A stretch of DNA of 64,000 nt. Origin: CAVSSX01 sp963730735. GTDB taxonomy: Bacteria; Actinomycetota; Acidimicrobiia; Acidimicrobiales; RAAP-2. Position numbers and translations under genes: made by a program. The stretch spans positions 1,178,001-1,242,000 of the forward strand of contig CAVSSX010000007.1 in NCBI GenBank assembly GCA_963730735.1, read 5' to 3'. Below, piece by piece: positions 47,861-57,159 of this stretch; position 1 is the first letter of the stretch; each line of letters begins with the position of its first letter. The notes under the pieces were generated by a model, which had not been told where the DNA came from, ran no database searches, and saw only the letters and a list, made by a program, of their open reading frames with translations.

Positions 47861-50356
47861 ATGGCACGGGCCTACGACGTCGGCGAGATCGAACTCAAGT
47901 GGCAGCAGGTGTGGCGCGACGGCGGCACCTACGAGGTCGACAACGACGACCCCCGGGAGCCGTTCTACGCCCTGTGCATGTACCCGTACCCCTCGGGGGC
48001 GGCCCACCAGGGCCACGTGCGCAACTACACGTTCGGTGACCTGGTCGTCCGGCACCAGACCATGTTGGGCAAGGCGGTCCTGTCGCCCCTCGGCTTCGAC
48101 TCCTTCGGCCTGCCGGCCGAGAACGCCGCCATCAAGACCGGGACCCCGCCGCGGGAGTTCACCGACGCCCGGATCGCCGAGCTGAAGGCGTCGCTCACCC
48201 GGCTGGGCGTCGTCTACGACTGGCGGCGGGAGGTGCGCAGCCACGACCCGGCGTACATGCGCTGGAACCAGGTCATCTTCCTGCGGCTGCTCGAGTCGGG
48301 GCTGGCCTACCGGGCCAACGCCCCGGTCAACTGGTGCCCGGGCTGCCAGACGGTGCTGGCCAACGAGCAGGTCCTGGCCGACGGCACCTGCGAGCGCTCC
48401 GGCGACCTGGTCGAGAAGCGCGACCTCAACCAGTGGTTCTTCAAGATCACCGACTATGCCGACGAGCTGCTGGCCGGGTTGGACGACCTGGACTGGCCCG
48501 ACCGGGTGAAGGTGATGCAGCGCAACTGGATCGGCCGATCCGAGGGGGCCGAATTCGACCTGGCGGTGGCCGGGCGCGACGGCAGCGACGGGCGCCCGCC
48601 CCTCTCGATCCGGGTCTTCACCACCCGCCCGGACACCAGCTTCGGCATGACCTACGCCGTGCTGGCCCCCGAGCACCCGCTGGTGGCCGAGCTGACCACG
48701 CCCCAGCAGCAGGCGGCGGTCGAGGCCCTCCGCTCCCGGGCGGCCCAGGAGACCGACATCGAGCGGATGGCCACGGCCGAGGCCGGGGCCGGGCTCGAGA
48801 AGCGCGGCGCCTTCACCGGCTCGAGCGTGGTCAATCCCTTCAACGGCGAGCTGGTGCCGGTCTACGTCGCCGACTACGTCCTCATGGGCTACGGCACCGG
48901 GGCCATCATGGCCGTGCCGGCCGAGGACGAGCGCGACTGGGCCTTCGCCGAGGCCTACGGCCTGCCGGTCGTCCGCACCGTGGCCGCCCCCGAGGGGTGG
49001 GACGAGGGCGGGGGCGGGGCGTACTCGGGCGACGGCGTCAAGATCAACAGCGGGTTCCTCGACGGTCTCGACATCGCCACCGCCAAGGCGAAGGCCATCG
49101 ACTGGCTCGAGGCCGAGGGGATCGGCAACCGGAAGGTCAACTACCGCCTGCGGGACTGGTTGGTCTCGCGGCAGCGCTACTGGGGCTGTCCCATCCCCGT
49201 CGTCTACTGCCCCGACGACGGGATGGTGCCCCTGACCGAGGACCAGTTGCCGGTGCTCCTGCCCGACGACGTGGAGTTCCTGCCCACCGGGCAGTCGCCC
49301 CTGGCCTTCGACGAGGCGTTCCTGCACACCACCTGTCCCAAGTGCGGCGGCCCGGCGACCCGGGAGACCGACACCATGGACACGTTCGTCGACTCCAGCT
49401 GGTACTTCCTGCGGTTCACCGACCCCTTCCACCCCGACGTGCCCTTCGACCCCGAGGCGGCCCGCCACTGGATGCCGGTGGACCAGTACATCGGGGGCAT
49501 CGAGCACGCCATCCTCCACCTGCTCTACGCCCGCTTCTACACCCGGGCCCTGATCGACGTGGGCCTGGCCGACGGCGTGCCCCGTGAGCCCTTCCGGCGG
49601 CTGTTCACCCAGGGCATGATCCGGATGGACGGGTCGAAGATGTCCAAGTCCAAGGGCAATCTGATCGCCCCGGCCAAGTACTACGACACCGTCGGCGCCG
49701 ACGCCCTCCGGCTGTTCCACCTCTTCGTGGGCCCGCCGGCCGACGACTTCGACTGGACCGAGCAGACCGACCAGGTGATCGACGGCTGCGCCCGGTTCCT
49801 CGACCGGCTGTGGCGACTGGTGACGACCGAGGTCCCCACCCGGAACGGGGCGGCCACCCCCGAGGACACGGCGGTCCGCCAGGCCACCCACCGGACGATC
49901 GAGCAGGTGACGGCCGACCTCGACCGCTGGTCCTACAACACGGCCGTGGCCCATTGCATGGAGCAGGTGAACCTCCTCAACCGCTACGTGCGGGCCGAGG
50001 GCGGCCCCCACGCCGAGGTGCTCGACGAGGCGGTCGACGCCCTCCTGCTCCTGCTGGCCCCGATGACCCCGCACGTCACCGCCGAGCTGTGGGAGCGCCG
50101 CCAGGGGGCCGACCGGCCGCTCCACGCCGAGCGGTGGCCGACGTTCGACCCGGCCCTGGTGCGGTCGGACACGGTGACCATGGTCGTCCAGGTCAACGGG
50201 AAGGTCCGCGACCGGCTCGAGGTGGCGCCGGACCTGAGCGAGGAGGACGCCCGGCGCCTGGCGCTGGACTCGGACAAGGTCCGCTCGGCCCTGGGCGACG
50301 GCGACCCCACCCGGGTCATCGTCCGACCGCCGCGGCTGGTCAACGTCGTCCTCTGA
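47861..50356 (+). CDS. leuS: Leucyl-tRNA synthetase
   Basis: 831 residues, bacterial-type class I enzyme. The HIGH-equivalent is in YPYPSGAAHQGHVRNYT (HQGH), zinc-ribbon CPGC and CPKC sites flank the editing region, the CP1 editing domain carries TRPDTSFGMTYAVLAPEHPL, and KMSKS is intact in MDGSKMSKSKGNLI. The C-terminal domain ends with NGKVRDRLEV. It charges tRNA-Leu and hydrolyses misacylated products. ATG 47861 has no strong ribosome site. It is convergent with aceE, with a shared hairpin. Confidence 0.97.
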   Translation: MARAYDVGEIELKWQQVWRDGGTYEVDNDDPREPFYALCMYPYPSGAAHQGHVRNYTFGDLVVRHQTMLGKAVLSPLGFDSFGLPAENAAIKTGTPPREFTDARIAELKASLTRLGVVYDWRREVRSHDPAYMRWNQVIFLRLLESGLAYRANAPVNWCPGCQTVLANEQVLADGTCERSGDLVEKRDLNQWFFKITDYADELLAGLDDLDWPDRVKVMQRNWIGRSEGAEFDLAVAGRDGSDGRPPLSIRVFTTRPDTSFGMTYAVLAPEHPLVAELTTPQQQAAVEALRSRAAQETDIERMATAEAGAGLEKRGAFTGSSVVNPFNGELVPVYVADYVLMGYGTGAIMAVPAEDERDWAFAEAYGLPVVRTVAAPEGWDEGGGGAYSGDGVKINSGFLDGLDIATAKAKAIDWLEAEGIGNRKVNYRLRDWLVSRQRYWGCPIPVVYCPDDGMVPLTEDQLPVLLPDDVEFLPTGQSPLAFDEAFLHTTCPKCGGPATRETDTMDTFVDSSWYFLRFTDPFHPDVPFDPEAARHWMPVDQYIGGIEHAILHLLYARFYTRALIDVGLADGVPREPFRRLFTQGMIRMDGSKMSKSKGNLIAPAKYYDTVGADALRLFHLFVGPPADDFDWTEQTDQVIDGCARFLDRLWRLVTTEVPTRNGAATPEDTAVRQATHRTIEQVTADLDRWSYNTAVAHCMEQVNLLNRYVRAEGGPHAEVLDEAVDALLLLLAPMTPHVTAELWERRQGADRPLHAERWPTFDPALVRSDTVTMVVQVNGKVRDRLEVAPDLSEEDARRLALDSDKVRSALGDGDPTRVIVRPPRLVNVVL

Positions 50357-50357
50357 A

Positions 50358-50387
50358 CCCGGCGGTCGCCCGGAGGTGACCGCCGGG
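50358..50387. terminator. Bidirectional hairpin between leuS and aceE
   Basis: CCCGGCGGTC (50358-50367) and GACCGCCGGG (50378-50387) form a perfect ten-base stem with a ten-base loop, one base after the leuS stop and 11 before the aceE stop, serving both convergent genes. Confidence 0.65.
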
Positions 50388-50398
50388 CGTCCGGCCGG

Positions 50399-53107
50399 TC
50401 AGACCAGGAAGGGCTCGGCGGCGTCGGGATCGATGCCGTAGCGGGCGATGGCCGCCGTGACGTCGGCCGGGTCGATCTCGCCGCTGGTCGCCAGCTGGGC
50501 CAGCACGGCCACCACCACGTGGGCCGTGTCGACCTCGAAGTGCCGCCGGAGGGCGTCTCGGGCGTCGGACTGGCCGAAGCCGTCGGTGCCGAGCGAGGTG
50601 AACGGACGGGGGATCCACCGGGCCACCTGGTCGGGCACGGTGCGGACGTAGTCGGTGACGGCCACGACCGGCCCCTGGCCCACGCCCAGGCCACCGCCCA
50701 CGATGCTCTCGCGAGGGGGCGCTTCGGGGTGCAGCCGGTTCCAGCGCTCGACCGTCAGGGCGTCGGTCCGCAGGGCCGACCACGAGGTGACCGACCAGGC
50801 GTCGGCGGCGACCGACCACTCCTCGGCCAGGACCCGGCGGGCCTCCATGGCGATCTGCCACATCGGACCCGAGAAGCACAGCGTCGCCCGTCGGGTCGTC
50901 TCGATCTCGGTCGGCGGGGCGAAGCGGTAGAGGCCGTCGATCACGCCCTGGCGGATGGTCTCGCCGGCCGGGCCGTCGGGCAGGGCCGGCATGGGGTAGT
51001 TCTCGTTGTAGAGGGTGAGGTAGAGGAACTGGTCGACCGGGTCCGGCCCGAGCATCCGCTCGATGGCGTACTCCATGACGATGGCCAGCTCGTAGGCGAA
51101 CGCCGGGTCGTAGATGAGGGCGGCCGGGTTGACCGAGGCGAGCAGCGGTGACTGCCCGTCGTCGTGCTGGAGGCCCTCGCCCTGCAGGGTGGTCCGCCCG
51201 GCGGTGCAGCCGGCCAGGATGCCCCGGCCCCGCATGTCGCCCAGGGCCCAGGTCAGGTCGCCCACCCGCTGGAAGCCGAACATCGAATAGAAGAGGAACA
51301 CCGGGAGCATGGGCTGGCCCCAGGTGGCGTAGGCCGTGGACAGCGCCGTGAAGGTGGCCAGGGCGCCGGCCTCGGAGATGCCCTCCTGCAGCAGCTGGCC
51401 CGACGCCGACTCGGCGTAGGTGAGGGGGAGCCCGGCGTCGACCGGGACGTAGCGCTGGCCCTCGGGGGCGTAGATCTTGGCCTCGGCGATGAGCGGCTCG
51501 AGCCCGAAGGTGCGGGCCTCGTCCGAGACGATCGGGGCCACGAGCGGGCCGATGGCCGGGTCGCGCACCAGGTTGCGGAGCAGGCGGGCGAAGGCCATGG
51601 TCGTCGAGGCGGCCTGGGAGCCCGAGCCCGACAGGAATTCGGCGAAGACCTTCGAGTCGGGGAGGGCGGCGTTGCTGGGTCGCACCACGCGGCTCGGCAC
51701 CGGGCCGGCGAGGATGGCGTTGCGGGCGACCAGGTACTGGTAGGCCTCGGAGTCCTCCGTCGGGCGGTAGTAGGGCGGCAGGTCGGCGTCGAGGGCCTCG
51801 TCGGGGATCTCGTCGGCCAGGTAGAGCCGGTCCCGGAGCGTCCGCAGCTGGGCCTTGGTCATCTTCTTGATCTGGTGGGTGGCGTTGCGGGCCTCGATCT
51901 CGGGGCCGAGCGTCCAGCCCTTCACCGTCTTGGCCAGGATGACCGTCGGCGCACCCTTCTGCTCGGTGGCCAGCTTGTAGGCGGCGTAGAGCTTGCGGTA
52001 GTCGTGGCCGCCGCGGGGGAGGGCCTGCAGCTCCTCGTCGCTCAGGTGCTCGACCAGCTTGCGCAGCCGGGGGTCGGGGCCGAAGAAGTGCTCACGGATG
52101 TAGGCCCCCGACTCGGTGGCGTACTTCTGGAACTCGCCGTCCACCGTGGTGTTCATCTTGTCGAGGAGGACGCCGTCGACGTCCCGGGCCAGCAGCTCGT
52201 CCCAGCGGCCGCCCCAGATGACCTTGATCACGTTCCACCCGGCGCCCCGGAAGACCGCCTCGAGCTCCTGGATGATCTTGCCGTTGCCCCGCACCGGGCC
52301 GTCGAGACGCTGGAGGTTGCAGTTGACGACGAAGATGAGGTTGTCGAGGTGCTCGCGGCCGGCCACCCCGAGGGCCCCGATCGACTCGGGCTCGTCCATC
52401 TCGCCGTCGCCCACGAAGCACCACACCCGGCCCCGGCTGGTGTCGACCAGCTGGCGCTGGTGCAGGTAGCGGTTCACGTGGGCCTGGTAGATGGCGTTGA
52501 TCGGCCCGAGACCCATCGACACGGTCGGGAACTCCCAGAACTCGGGAAGGCTCCGCGGGTGGGGGTAGCTCGGCAGGCCGTTGCCGTCGACCTCGTGGCG
52601 GAAGTTCTCGAGCTGCGCCTCGCTCAGGCGACCCTCGAGGTAGGCCCGGGCGTAGATGCCGGGGGAGGCGTGGCCCTGGATGTACACCTGGTCGCCGAAG
52701 CCACCGTCGGACTTGCCCCGGAAGAAGTGGTTGAAGCCCACCTCGTAGAGGGCGGCCGAGCTGGCGTAGGTCGACAGGTGGCCACCGATGCCTTCGGTCC
52801 GGCTGTTGGCCCGGGTGACCATGACGGCGGCGTTCCAGCGGATGTAGGCCCGGATGCGCCGCTCGAGGTACTCGTCGCCCGGGAACCACGGCTCCTCGTC
52901 GGGCGAGATGGTGTTGACGTACGGCGTCGACACGGTGGCCGGGAAGTCGACCTGGAGCGAGCGAGCCCGCTGCAGCAAGGTCATGAGCAAGAACTTGGCC
53001 CGGGTGCGACCGTGCCGCTCGACCACGGCGTCGAACGAGTCGACCCACTCGCCGGTCTCGCTGGGATCGATGTCGGGTACTTGGTGGTTGATCCCATCAA
53101 AGAGCAT
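50399..53107 (-). CDS. aceE: Pyruvate dehydrogenase E1 component, homodimeric type
   Basis: 902 residues, the normal size of AceE. Thiamine diphosphate is bound by CFVGDGEMDEPESIG and the NLIFVVNCNLQRLDG segment. SRTEGIGGHLSTYASSA and FYSMFGFQRVGDLTWALGDM are strongly conserved E1 stretches. It decarboxylates pyruvate and acetylates the lipoyl group of the E2 encoded at 57152. In actinobacteria AceE commonly works with the shared E2 and Lpd. ATG 53107. It is divergent from rnhA across about 70 bases that must contain both promoters. Confidence 0.97.
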   Translation of the reverse strand: MLFDGINHQVPDIDPSETGEWVDSFDAVVERHGRTRAKFLLMTLLQRARSLQVDFPATVSTPYVNTISPDEEPWFPGDEYLERRIRAYIRWNAAVMVTRANSRTEGIGGHLSTYASSAALYEVGFNHFFRGKSDGGFGDQVYIQGHASPGIYARAYLEGRLSEAQLENFRHEVDGNGLPSYPHPRSLPEFWEFPTVSMGLGPINAIYQAHVNRYLHQRQLVDTSRGRVWCFVGDGEMDEPESIGALGVAGREHLDNLIFVVNCNLQRLDGPVRGNGKIIQELEAVFRGAGWNVIKVIWGGRWDELLARDVDGVLLDKMNTTVDGEFQKYATESGAYIREHFFGPDPRLRKLVEHLSDEELQALPRGGHDYRKLYAAYKLATEQKGAPTVILAKTVKGWTLGPEIEARNATHQIKKMTKAQLRTLRDRLYLADEIPDEALDADLPPYYRPTEDSEAYQYLVARNAILAGPVPSRVVRPSNAALPDSKVFAEFLSGSGSQAASTTMAFARLLRNLVRDPAIGPLVAPIVSDEARTFGLEPLIAEAKIYAPEGQRYVPVDAGLPLTYAESASGQLLQEGISEAGALATFTALSTAYATWGQPMLPVFLFYSMFGFQRVGDLTWALGDMRGRGILAGCTAGRTTLQGEGLQHDDGQSPLLASVNPAALIYDPAFAYELAIVMEYAIERMLGPDPVDQFLYLTLYNENYPMPALPDGPAGETIRQGVIDGLYRFAPPTEIETTRRATLCFSGPMWQIAMEARRVLAEEWSVAADAWSVTSWSALRTDALTVERWNRLHPEAPPRESIVGGGLGVGQGPVVAVTDYVRTVPDQVARWIPRPFTSLGTDGFGQSDARDALRRHFEVDTAHVVVAVLAQLATSGEIDPADVTAAIARYGIDPDAAEPFLV

Positions 53108-53179
53108 GACTCCATGGTGGCACCGTTATTGGTCCGGCGAAAGACCACGCGGCGCCCCAGGTCGTAGTACAAACTGCCG

Positions 53180-53653
53180 GTGACCCAATCCGATTTCGGC
53201 GCCGACGGCGCCCTCGTCGTCTACACCGACGGCTCGTGCCTCGGGAACCCCGGCCGGGGTGGGTGGGCCTGGGCGGTGCCCGACGGCCCCTTCGCCAGCG
53301 GCGCCGACAGCCAGACCACCAACCAGCGGATGGAGGTCACGGCGGCGCTCGAGGCCCTGCGGGCCTTCGCCGACCGCCCGAGGATCGACGTGGTGAGCGA
53401 CTCCACCTACGTCGTGAACTGCTTCCGCCAGAGCTGGTGGAAGGGCTGGTACCGCAAGGGCTGGCGCAATTCGCAGGGCAAGCCGGTGGCCAACCAGGAC
53501 CTGTGGGAGCCGTTGCTCACCCTGGCCCTCGACCCGGTCCGGACGGTCACCTTCCACTGGGTGAAGGGCCACTCGGGGGACCGGTGGAACGACGTGGTCG
53601 ACCAGCTGGCGCTGGCCGCCGCCACGGCGGGGACCGGGACCACCGGGCCCTAG
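53180..53653 (+). CDS. rnhA: Ribonuclease HI
   Basis: 157 residues from GTG 53180. All four carboxylates are in place: Asp in VVYTDGSCLGNPG, Glu in TNQRMEVTAALEAL, Asp in VVSDSTYVVNC and Asp in WNDVVDQLA, plus the flexible-loop His of WVKGHSGD. The basic handle WWKGWYRKGW marks the E. coli-like form. It degrades RNA in RNA-DNA hybrids. Complete. Confidence 0.96.
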   Translation: MTQSDFGADGALVVYTDGSCLGNPGRGGWAWAVPDGPFASGADSQTTNQRMEVTAALEALRAFADRPRIDVVSDSTYVVNCFRQSWWKGWYRKGWRNSQGKPVANQDLWEPLLTLALDPVRTVTFHWVKGHSGDRWNDVVDQLALAAATAGTGTTGP

Positions 53654-53712
53654 CGCGACGAGCGGGCCGAGTCGCCCCGCTGCTCGACGTCGCCATCCCG
53701 TACCATCGGTCC

Positions 53713-54474
53713 ATGGAGCTCACCGGAACTGCAGCCCTGATCACCGGCGGGGCCTCGGGCCTCGGTGCCGCCACCGCCGAGGCGCTCGCCGCCCAGGGGG
53801 TGCGGGTCACGGTCTTCGACCGCAACGAGGCCGGTGCCCAGCAGGTGGCCCAGTCGATCGGCGGCAACTACGTCGCTGGCGACGTCACCGAGCCCGACGA
53901 CTGCCAGCGGGCCGTCGATCAGGCGGCCGATGGCGGGAACCTCCGGACCACCGTCAACTGCGCCGGGACCGGCTGGGTCGGACGGGTGATCAACCGCGAC
54001 GGCACGCCCCACGACCTCGGGGCGTTCGAGTTCATCCAGCGGCTCAACGTCATCGGCACGTTCAACGTCATGTCCAAGGCGGCATCGGCCATGGCCCAGA
54101 CCGAGCCCGGCGACGACGGGGAGCGCGGCGTCATCGTGAACACCGCCTCGGTCGCCGCCTTCGACGGCCAGATCGGCCAGCTGGCCTACTCGGCCTCGAA
54201 GGGGGCCATCGTGGGCATGACCCTGCCGGCGGCGCGAGACCTGGCCGTCGTCGGCATCCGGGTCCTGGCCATCGCGCCGGGCCTGTTCGACACGCCGCTG
54301 CTGGCCATGCTGCCCGAGGAGGCCCGGGAGCAGCTCGGCAAGTCGGTCCTGTTCCCGAACCGGCTGGGCAACCCGGCCCAGTACGCCAGCCTGGTGGTGG
54401 AGATCGCCCGGAACCGGTACCTGAACGCCGAGGTCATCCGGCTCGACGGCGGCATCCGGATGCCCCCCAAGTGA
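53713..54474 (+). CDS. SDR, 3-hydroxyacyl-CoA dehydrogenase type 2-like
   Basis: 253 residues from ATG 53713. Motifs: TGGASGLGAATA cofactor loop, FDRNE with Asp for NAD, TVNCAGTG (a variant of NAG), catalytic Ser in VNTASVAAFDGQIGQ and YSASK with Tyr and Lys. The IGTFNVM and NRLGNPAQYASLV segments resemble HSD17B10-like 3-hydroxyacyl-CoA dehydrogenases of beta-oxidation. It precedes the aldo/keto reductase gene by seven bases, likely co-transcribed. Confidence 0.9.
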   Translation: MELTGTAALITGGASGLGAATAEALAAQGVRVTVFDRNEAGAQQVAQSIGGNYVAGDVTEPDDCQRAVDQAADGGNLRTTVNCAGTGWVGRVINRDGTPHDLGAFEFIQRLNVIGTFNVMSKAASAMAQTEPGDDGERGVIVNTASVAAFDGQIGQLAYSASKGAIVGMTLPAARDLAVVGIRVLAIAPGLFDTPLLAMLPEEAREQLGKSVLFPNRLGNPAQYASLVVEIARNRYLNAEVIRLDGGIRMPPK

Positions 54475-54481
54475 CGTCACG

Positions 54482-55489
54482 ATGAGGTTCGTCGAGACCG
54501 ACGACCTCCGGCTCTCGGCCGTCGGTCTCGGGACCTGGCAGTTCGGCTCCCGGGAGTGGGGCTACGGCTCGGACTACGCCGAGCAGGTGGCCCCGGCGAT
54601 CGTCGAGGCCTCGCTGGCCGCCGGGGTGACGCTGTTCGACACCGCCGAGATCTACGGGCGTGGGCGCTCCGAGCGCATCTTGGGTCGGGCGCTGGCCGGC
54701 CGACGGGACGGGGCGGTGGTCGCCTCCAAGCTCTTCCCGATCCTGCCCATCGACCCGGTGGTCACCCACCGGGTCACGGGCAGCGCCCGGCGACTCGGGG
54801 TCGAGACCATCGACCTCTACCAGGTCCATTTCCGCAACCCGGTGGTGCCGCTCGGACCGACCATGGCGGCCCTCGGCCGGGTGGTGGCCGAGGGGCTGGT
54901 GGACCACGTCGGCGTGAGCAACTTCTCGCTGGCCGACTGGCTGACGGCCGAGGAACTGCTCGGCGGCCCGGTGGCCACCAACCAGGTGCGCTACAGCCTG
55001 GTCGACCGCCGGGTCGAGGCGGACGTGCTGCCGTGGGCCCAGGCCAACGGTCGGGTGATCATGGCCTACAGCCCGCTCGGCCAGGGCCTGCTCTCGGGGC
55101 GCTACGACGTCGACCACCGCCCGAAGGGGTTGCGGGGTTCGACGAGTGCCTTCTTGCCCGAGAACCTGCGGCGGGCGGCGCCGCTGCTCGAGGTCCTGGC
55201 CCAGGTGGCGGCGGCCCACCGGGCCACGCCGAGCCAGATCGCCCTGGCCTGGCTGCTGCGGCGGCCCCACGTGGTGGTCATCCCCGGCGCCTCGAGCGTG
55301 GCCCAGGCCGAGGCCAACGCGGCCGCCGCCGATCTGGAGCTGACCGACGACGAGGATGCCGCCCTGACGTCGGCGTCGGACGACTACCACCCGCTGGAGG
55401 GCCGTCAGGTGCTCGGCCCGAGCGTGCGGTTCCGCGCCGGTCGGGTGACCGGACGGGCCCGCCGGGTGGCCGAGGGGCTGCGGGCCTGA
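54482..55489 (+). CDS. Aldo/keto reductase
   Basis: 335 residues from ATG 54482, seven bases after the SDR stop. AKR barrel with catalytic Asp and Tyr in LFDTAEIYGRGRSE, Lys in VVASKLFPI and His in LYQVHFRNP. NADPH-binding IPGASSVAQAEANAAAA lies near the C-terminus. It is distinct from the reductase at 21159 (about one-third similar by eye). Substrate unknown, likely small carbonyls. Confidence 0.9.
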   Translation: MRFVETDDLRLSAVGLGTWQFGSREWGYGSDYAEQVAPAIVEASLAAGVTLFDTAEIYGRGRSERILGRALAGRRDGAVVASKLFPILPIDPVVTHRVTGSARRLGVETIDLYQVHFRNPVVPLGPTMAALGRVVAEGLVDHVGVSNFSLADWLTAEELLGGPVATNQVRYSLVDRRVEADVLPWAQANGRVIMAYSPLGQGLLSGRYDVDHRPKGLRGSTSAFLPENLRRAAPLLEVLAQVAAAHRATPSQIALAWLLRRPHVVVIPGASSVAQAEANAAAADLELTDDEDAALTSASDDYHPLEGRQVLGPSVRFRAGRVTGRARRVAEGLRA

Positions 55490-55737
55490 CCGCAGCCGGT
55501 CGCCGACCGTCGTCCACGGTCGGGCGGGAGGGCCGGGCGGGGGTTCCCGACGTCGCCGCACCGGTCGATGCTGCTGGTACGTTGAGCGACCGTTCGGCGC
55601 CGATTCGGGATCGCAAGGGGGTCCGGGTAGGGTGCCGTCCCGATAGGCTGCACGCGGAACCACGCGGCGGCCAGGGGGGCGCCCACCAGGTGGCGCCGAC
55701 AGTTTTCGGGGGAGGACACGAGCAGGAGGAGGACACG

Positions 55738-57159
55738 ATGGCGACGGAACAGACGGCATTCGATGTCGTCGTCATCGGAGGTGGTCCCGGCGGCTACGCC
55801 GCCGCCCTCTACGGAGCCGCTGCCGGACTCTCGGTGGCCATCGTCGAGCGGGACAAGGTCGGCGGGACCTGCCTGCACCGGGGCTGTATCCCGGCCAAGG
55901 AGTTCCTCGAGACGGCCGCCGTGCACCGCACCGTGGTCGGCGCCGCCGAGTTCGGCATCCTGGTCGACGAGCCCAAGACCGACTTCGCCGTCAGCCAGGC
56001 CCGCAAGAACGCCGTCGTCGGTCAGCTGTTCAAGGGCCTCGAAGGGCTCCTGAAGGGCCGCAAGATCACCACCGTCTCGGGCACCGGCACGCTGTTGCCG
56101 GGGCGCCGGGTCCGGGTCATCGACGGTGAGGAGGCCGGCACCGAGCTCACCGCACGCCACGTCATCCTGGCCGCCGGGTCGGTGCCCCGCACCATCCCGG
56201 GGTTCGAGATCGACGGCAAGCTGGTGCTCACCTCGGACGAGTTCTTGGACCTCGACGTCCTGCCCGAGTCGGTCGCCGTCATCGGCGGCGGTGTCATCGG
56301 CTGCGAGTTCGCCTCGCTCCTGTCGGACCTCGGGACCAAGGTCACGGTGCTCGAAGCGCTCGACAACATCCTGTTCGGCTGCGACATCGACGTGGTCAAC
56401 GTGGTCGCCCGCTCGTTCCGCAAGCGCGGCATCGAGGTCAAGACCGGCGTCCCGGTTCGCGGCCACACGCCGAACCCCGACCGCACGAAGTCCTCGGTGC
56501 ACTTCGGCGAGGACGAGCACGTCGTGGTCTCGGCGGTGGTGGTGGCGGTCGGACGACGCCCACGGACCGAGGGCCTGGTCGACGAGGGCACCGGCGTGGT
56601 CATCGACGAGCGGGGCTTCGTGGTGGCCGACGAGTACCAGCGGACCCACGCCGACGGCGTGTGGGCGGTCGGCGACCTGGTCGCCGGGACCCCGCAGCTG
56701 GCCCACGTGGGCTTCGCCGAGGCCATCGTGGCCATCAAGGGCATCATCGGTGAGCCGGTGCTCCCGGTCGACTACTCGGGCGTCCCGTGGTGCATCTACA
56801 CCCACCCCGAGGTGGCCTTCGCCGGCCTCACCGAGGCCCAGGCGGCGGCGCAGGGCATCGAGGTGATCGTCAAGAAGGACCCCTTCGGCGGCAACAGCCG
56901 GGCCCGCATCATCGGCGACACCGAGGGCCTGGTGAAGGTCATCGCCGAACGCAAGCCCGACGGCACGGCCGGGAAGATCATCGGGGTCCACATGGCCGGG
57001 CCCTGGGTCACCGAGCAGCTGGGGGCGGGCTACCTCGCCGTCAACTGGGAAGCCACACCGCAAGACGTCGCACAATTCACCCAGCCGCACCCTTCCCTCT
57101 CCGAAACCTTCGGTGAGACGGTGCAGGCGCTGACCGGGAGGGGGCTGCACGTTGCCTGA
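55738..57159 (+). CDS. lpd: Dihydrolipoyl dehydrogenase (E3)
   Basis: 473 residues from ATG 55738 behind AGGAGGA. FAD-binding IGGGPGGYAAALYG, redox-active disulfide in GGTCLHRGCIPAKE, NAD-binding IGGGVIGCEFASLL, FAD motif in GVWAVGDLV and the C-terminal active-site HPSLSETFGE. It reoxidises dihydrolipoamide of E2 with NAD. The stop overlaps the E2 start by eight bases, so the lpd-E2 pair is coupled, with lipB and lipA following. Confidence 0.97.
   Translation: MATEQTAFDVVVIGGGPGGYAAALYGAAAGLSVAIVERDKVGGTCLHRGCIPAKEFLETAAVHRTVVGAAEFGILVDEPKTDFAVSQARKNAVVGQLFKGLEGLLKGRKITTVSGTGTLLPGRRVRVIDGEEAGTELTARHVILAAGSVPRTIPGFEIDGKLVLTSDEFLDLDVLPESVAVIGGGVIGCEFASLLSDLGTKVTVLEALDNILFGCDIDVVNVVARSFRKRGIEVKTGVPVRGHTPNPDRTKSSVHFGEDEHVVVSAVVVAVGRRPRTEGLVDEGTGVVIDERGFVVADEYQRTHADGVWAVGDLVAGTPQLAHVGFAEAIVAIKGIIGEPVLPVDYSGVPWCIYTHPEVAFAGLTEAQAAAQGIEVIVKKDPFGGNSRARIIGDTEGLVKVIAERKPDGTAGKIIGVHMAGPWVTEQLGAGYLAVNWEATPQDVAQFTQPHPSLSETFGETVQALTGRGLHVA

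Noticed and set aside
47585..50125. An 846-codon frame antisense to leuS
   Set aside because: leuS on the plus strand is unambiguous with all class I motifs; the antisense frame has no recognisable domain.
51164..53167. A 667-codon plus-strand frame opposite aceE
   Set aside because: Composition mirrors aceE codon bias (Val, Gly, Leu, Glu, Arg repeats) and lacks any motif.
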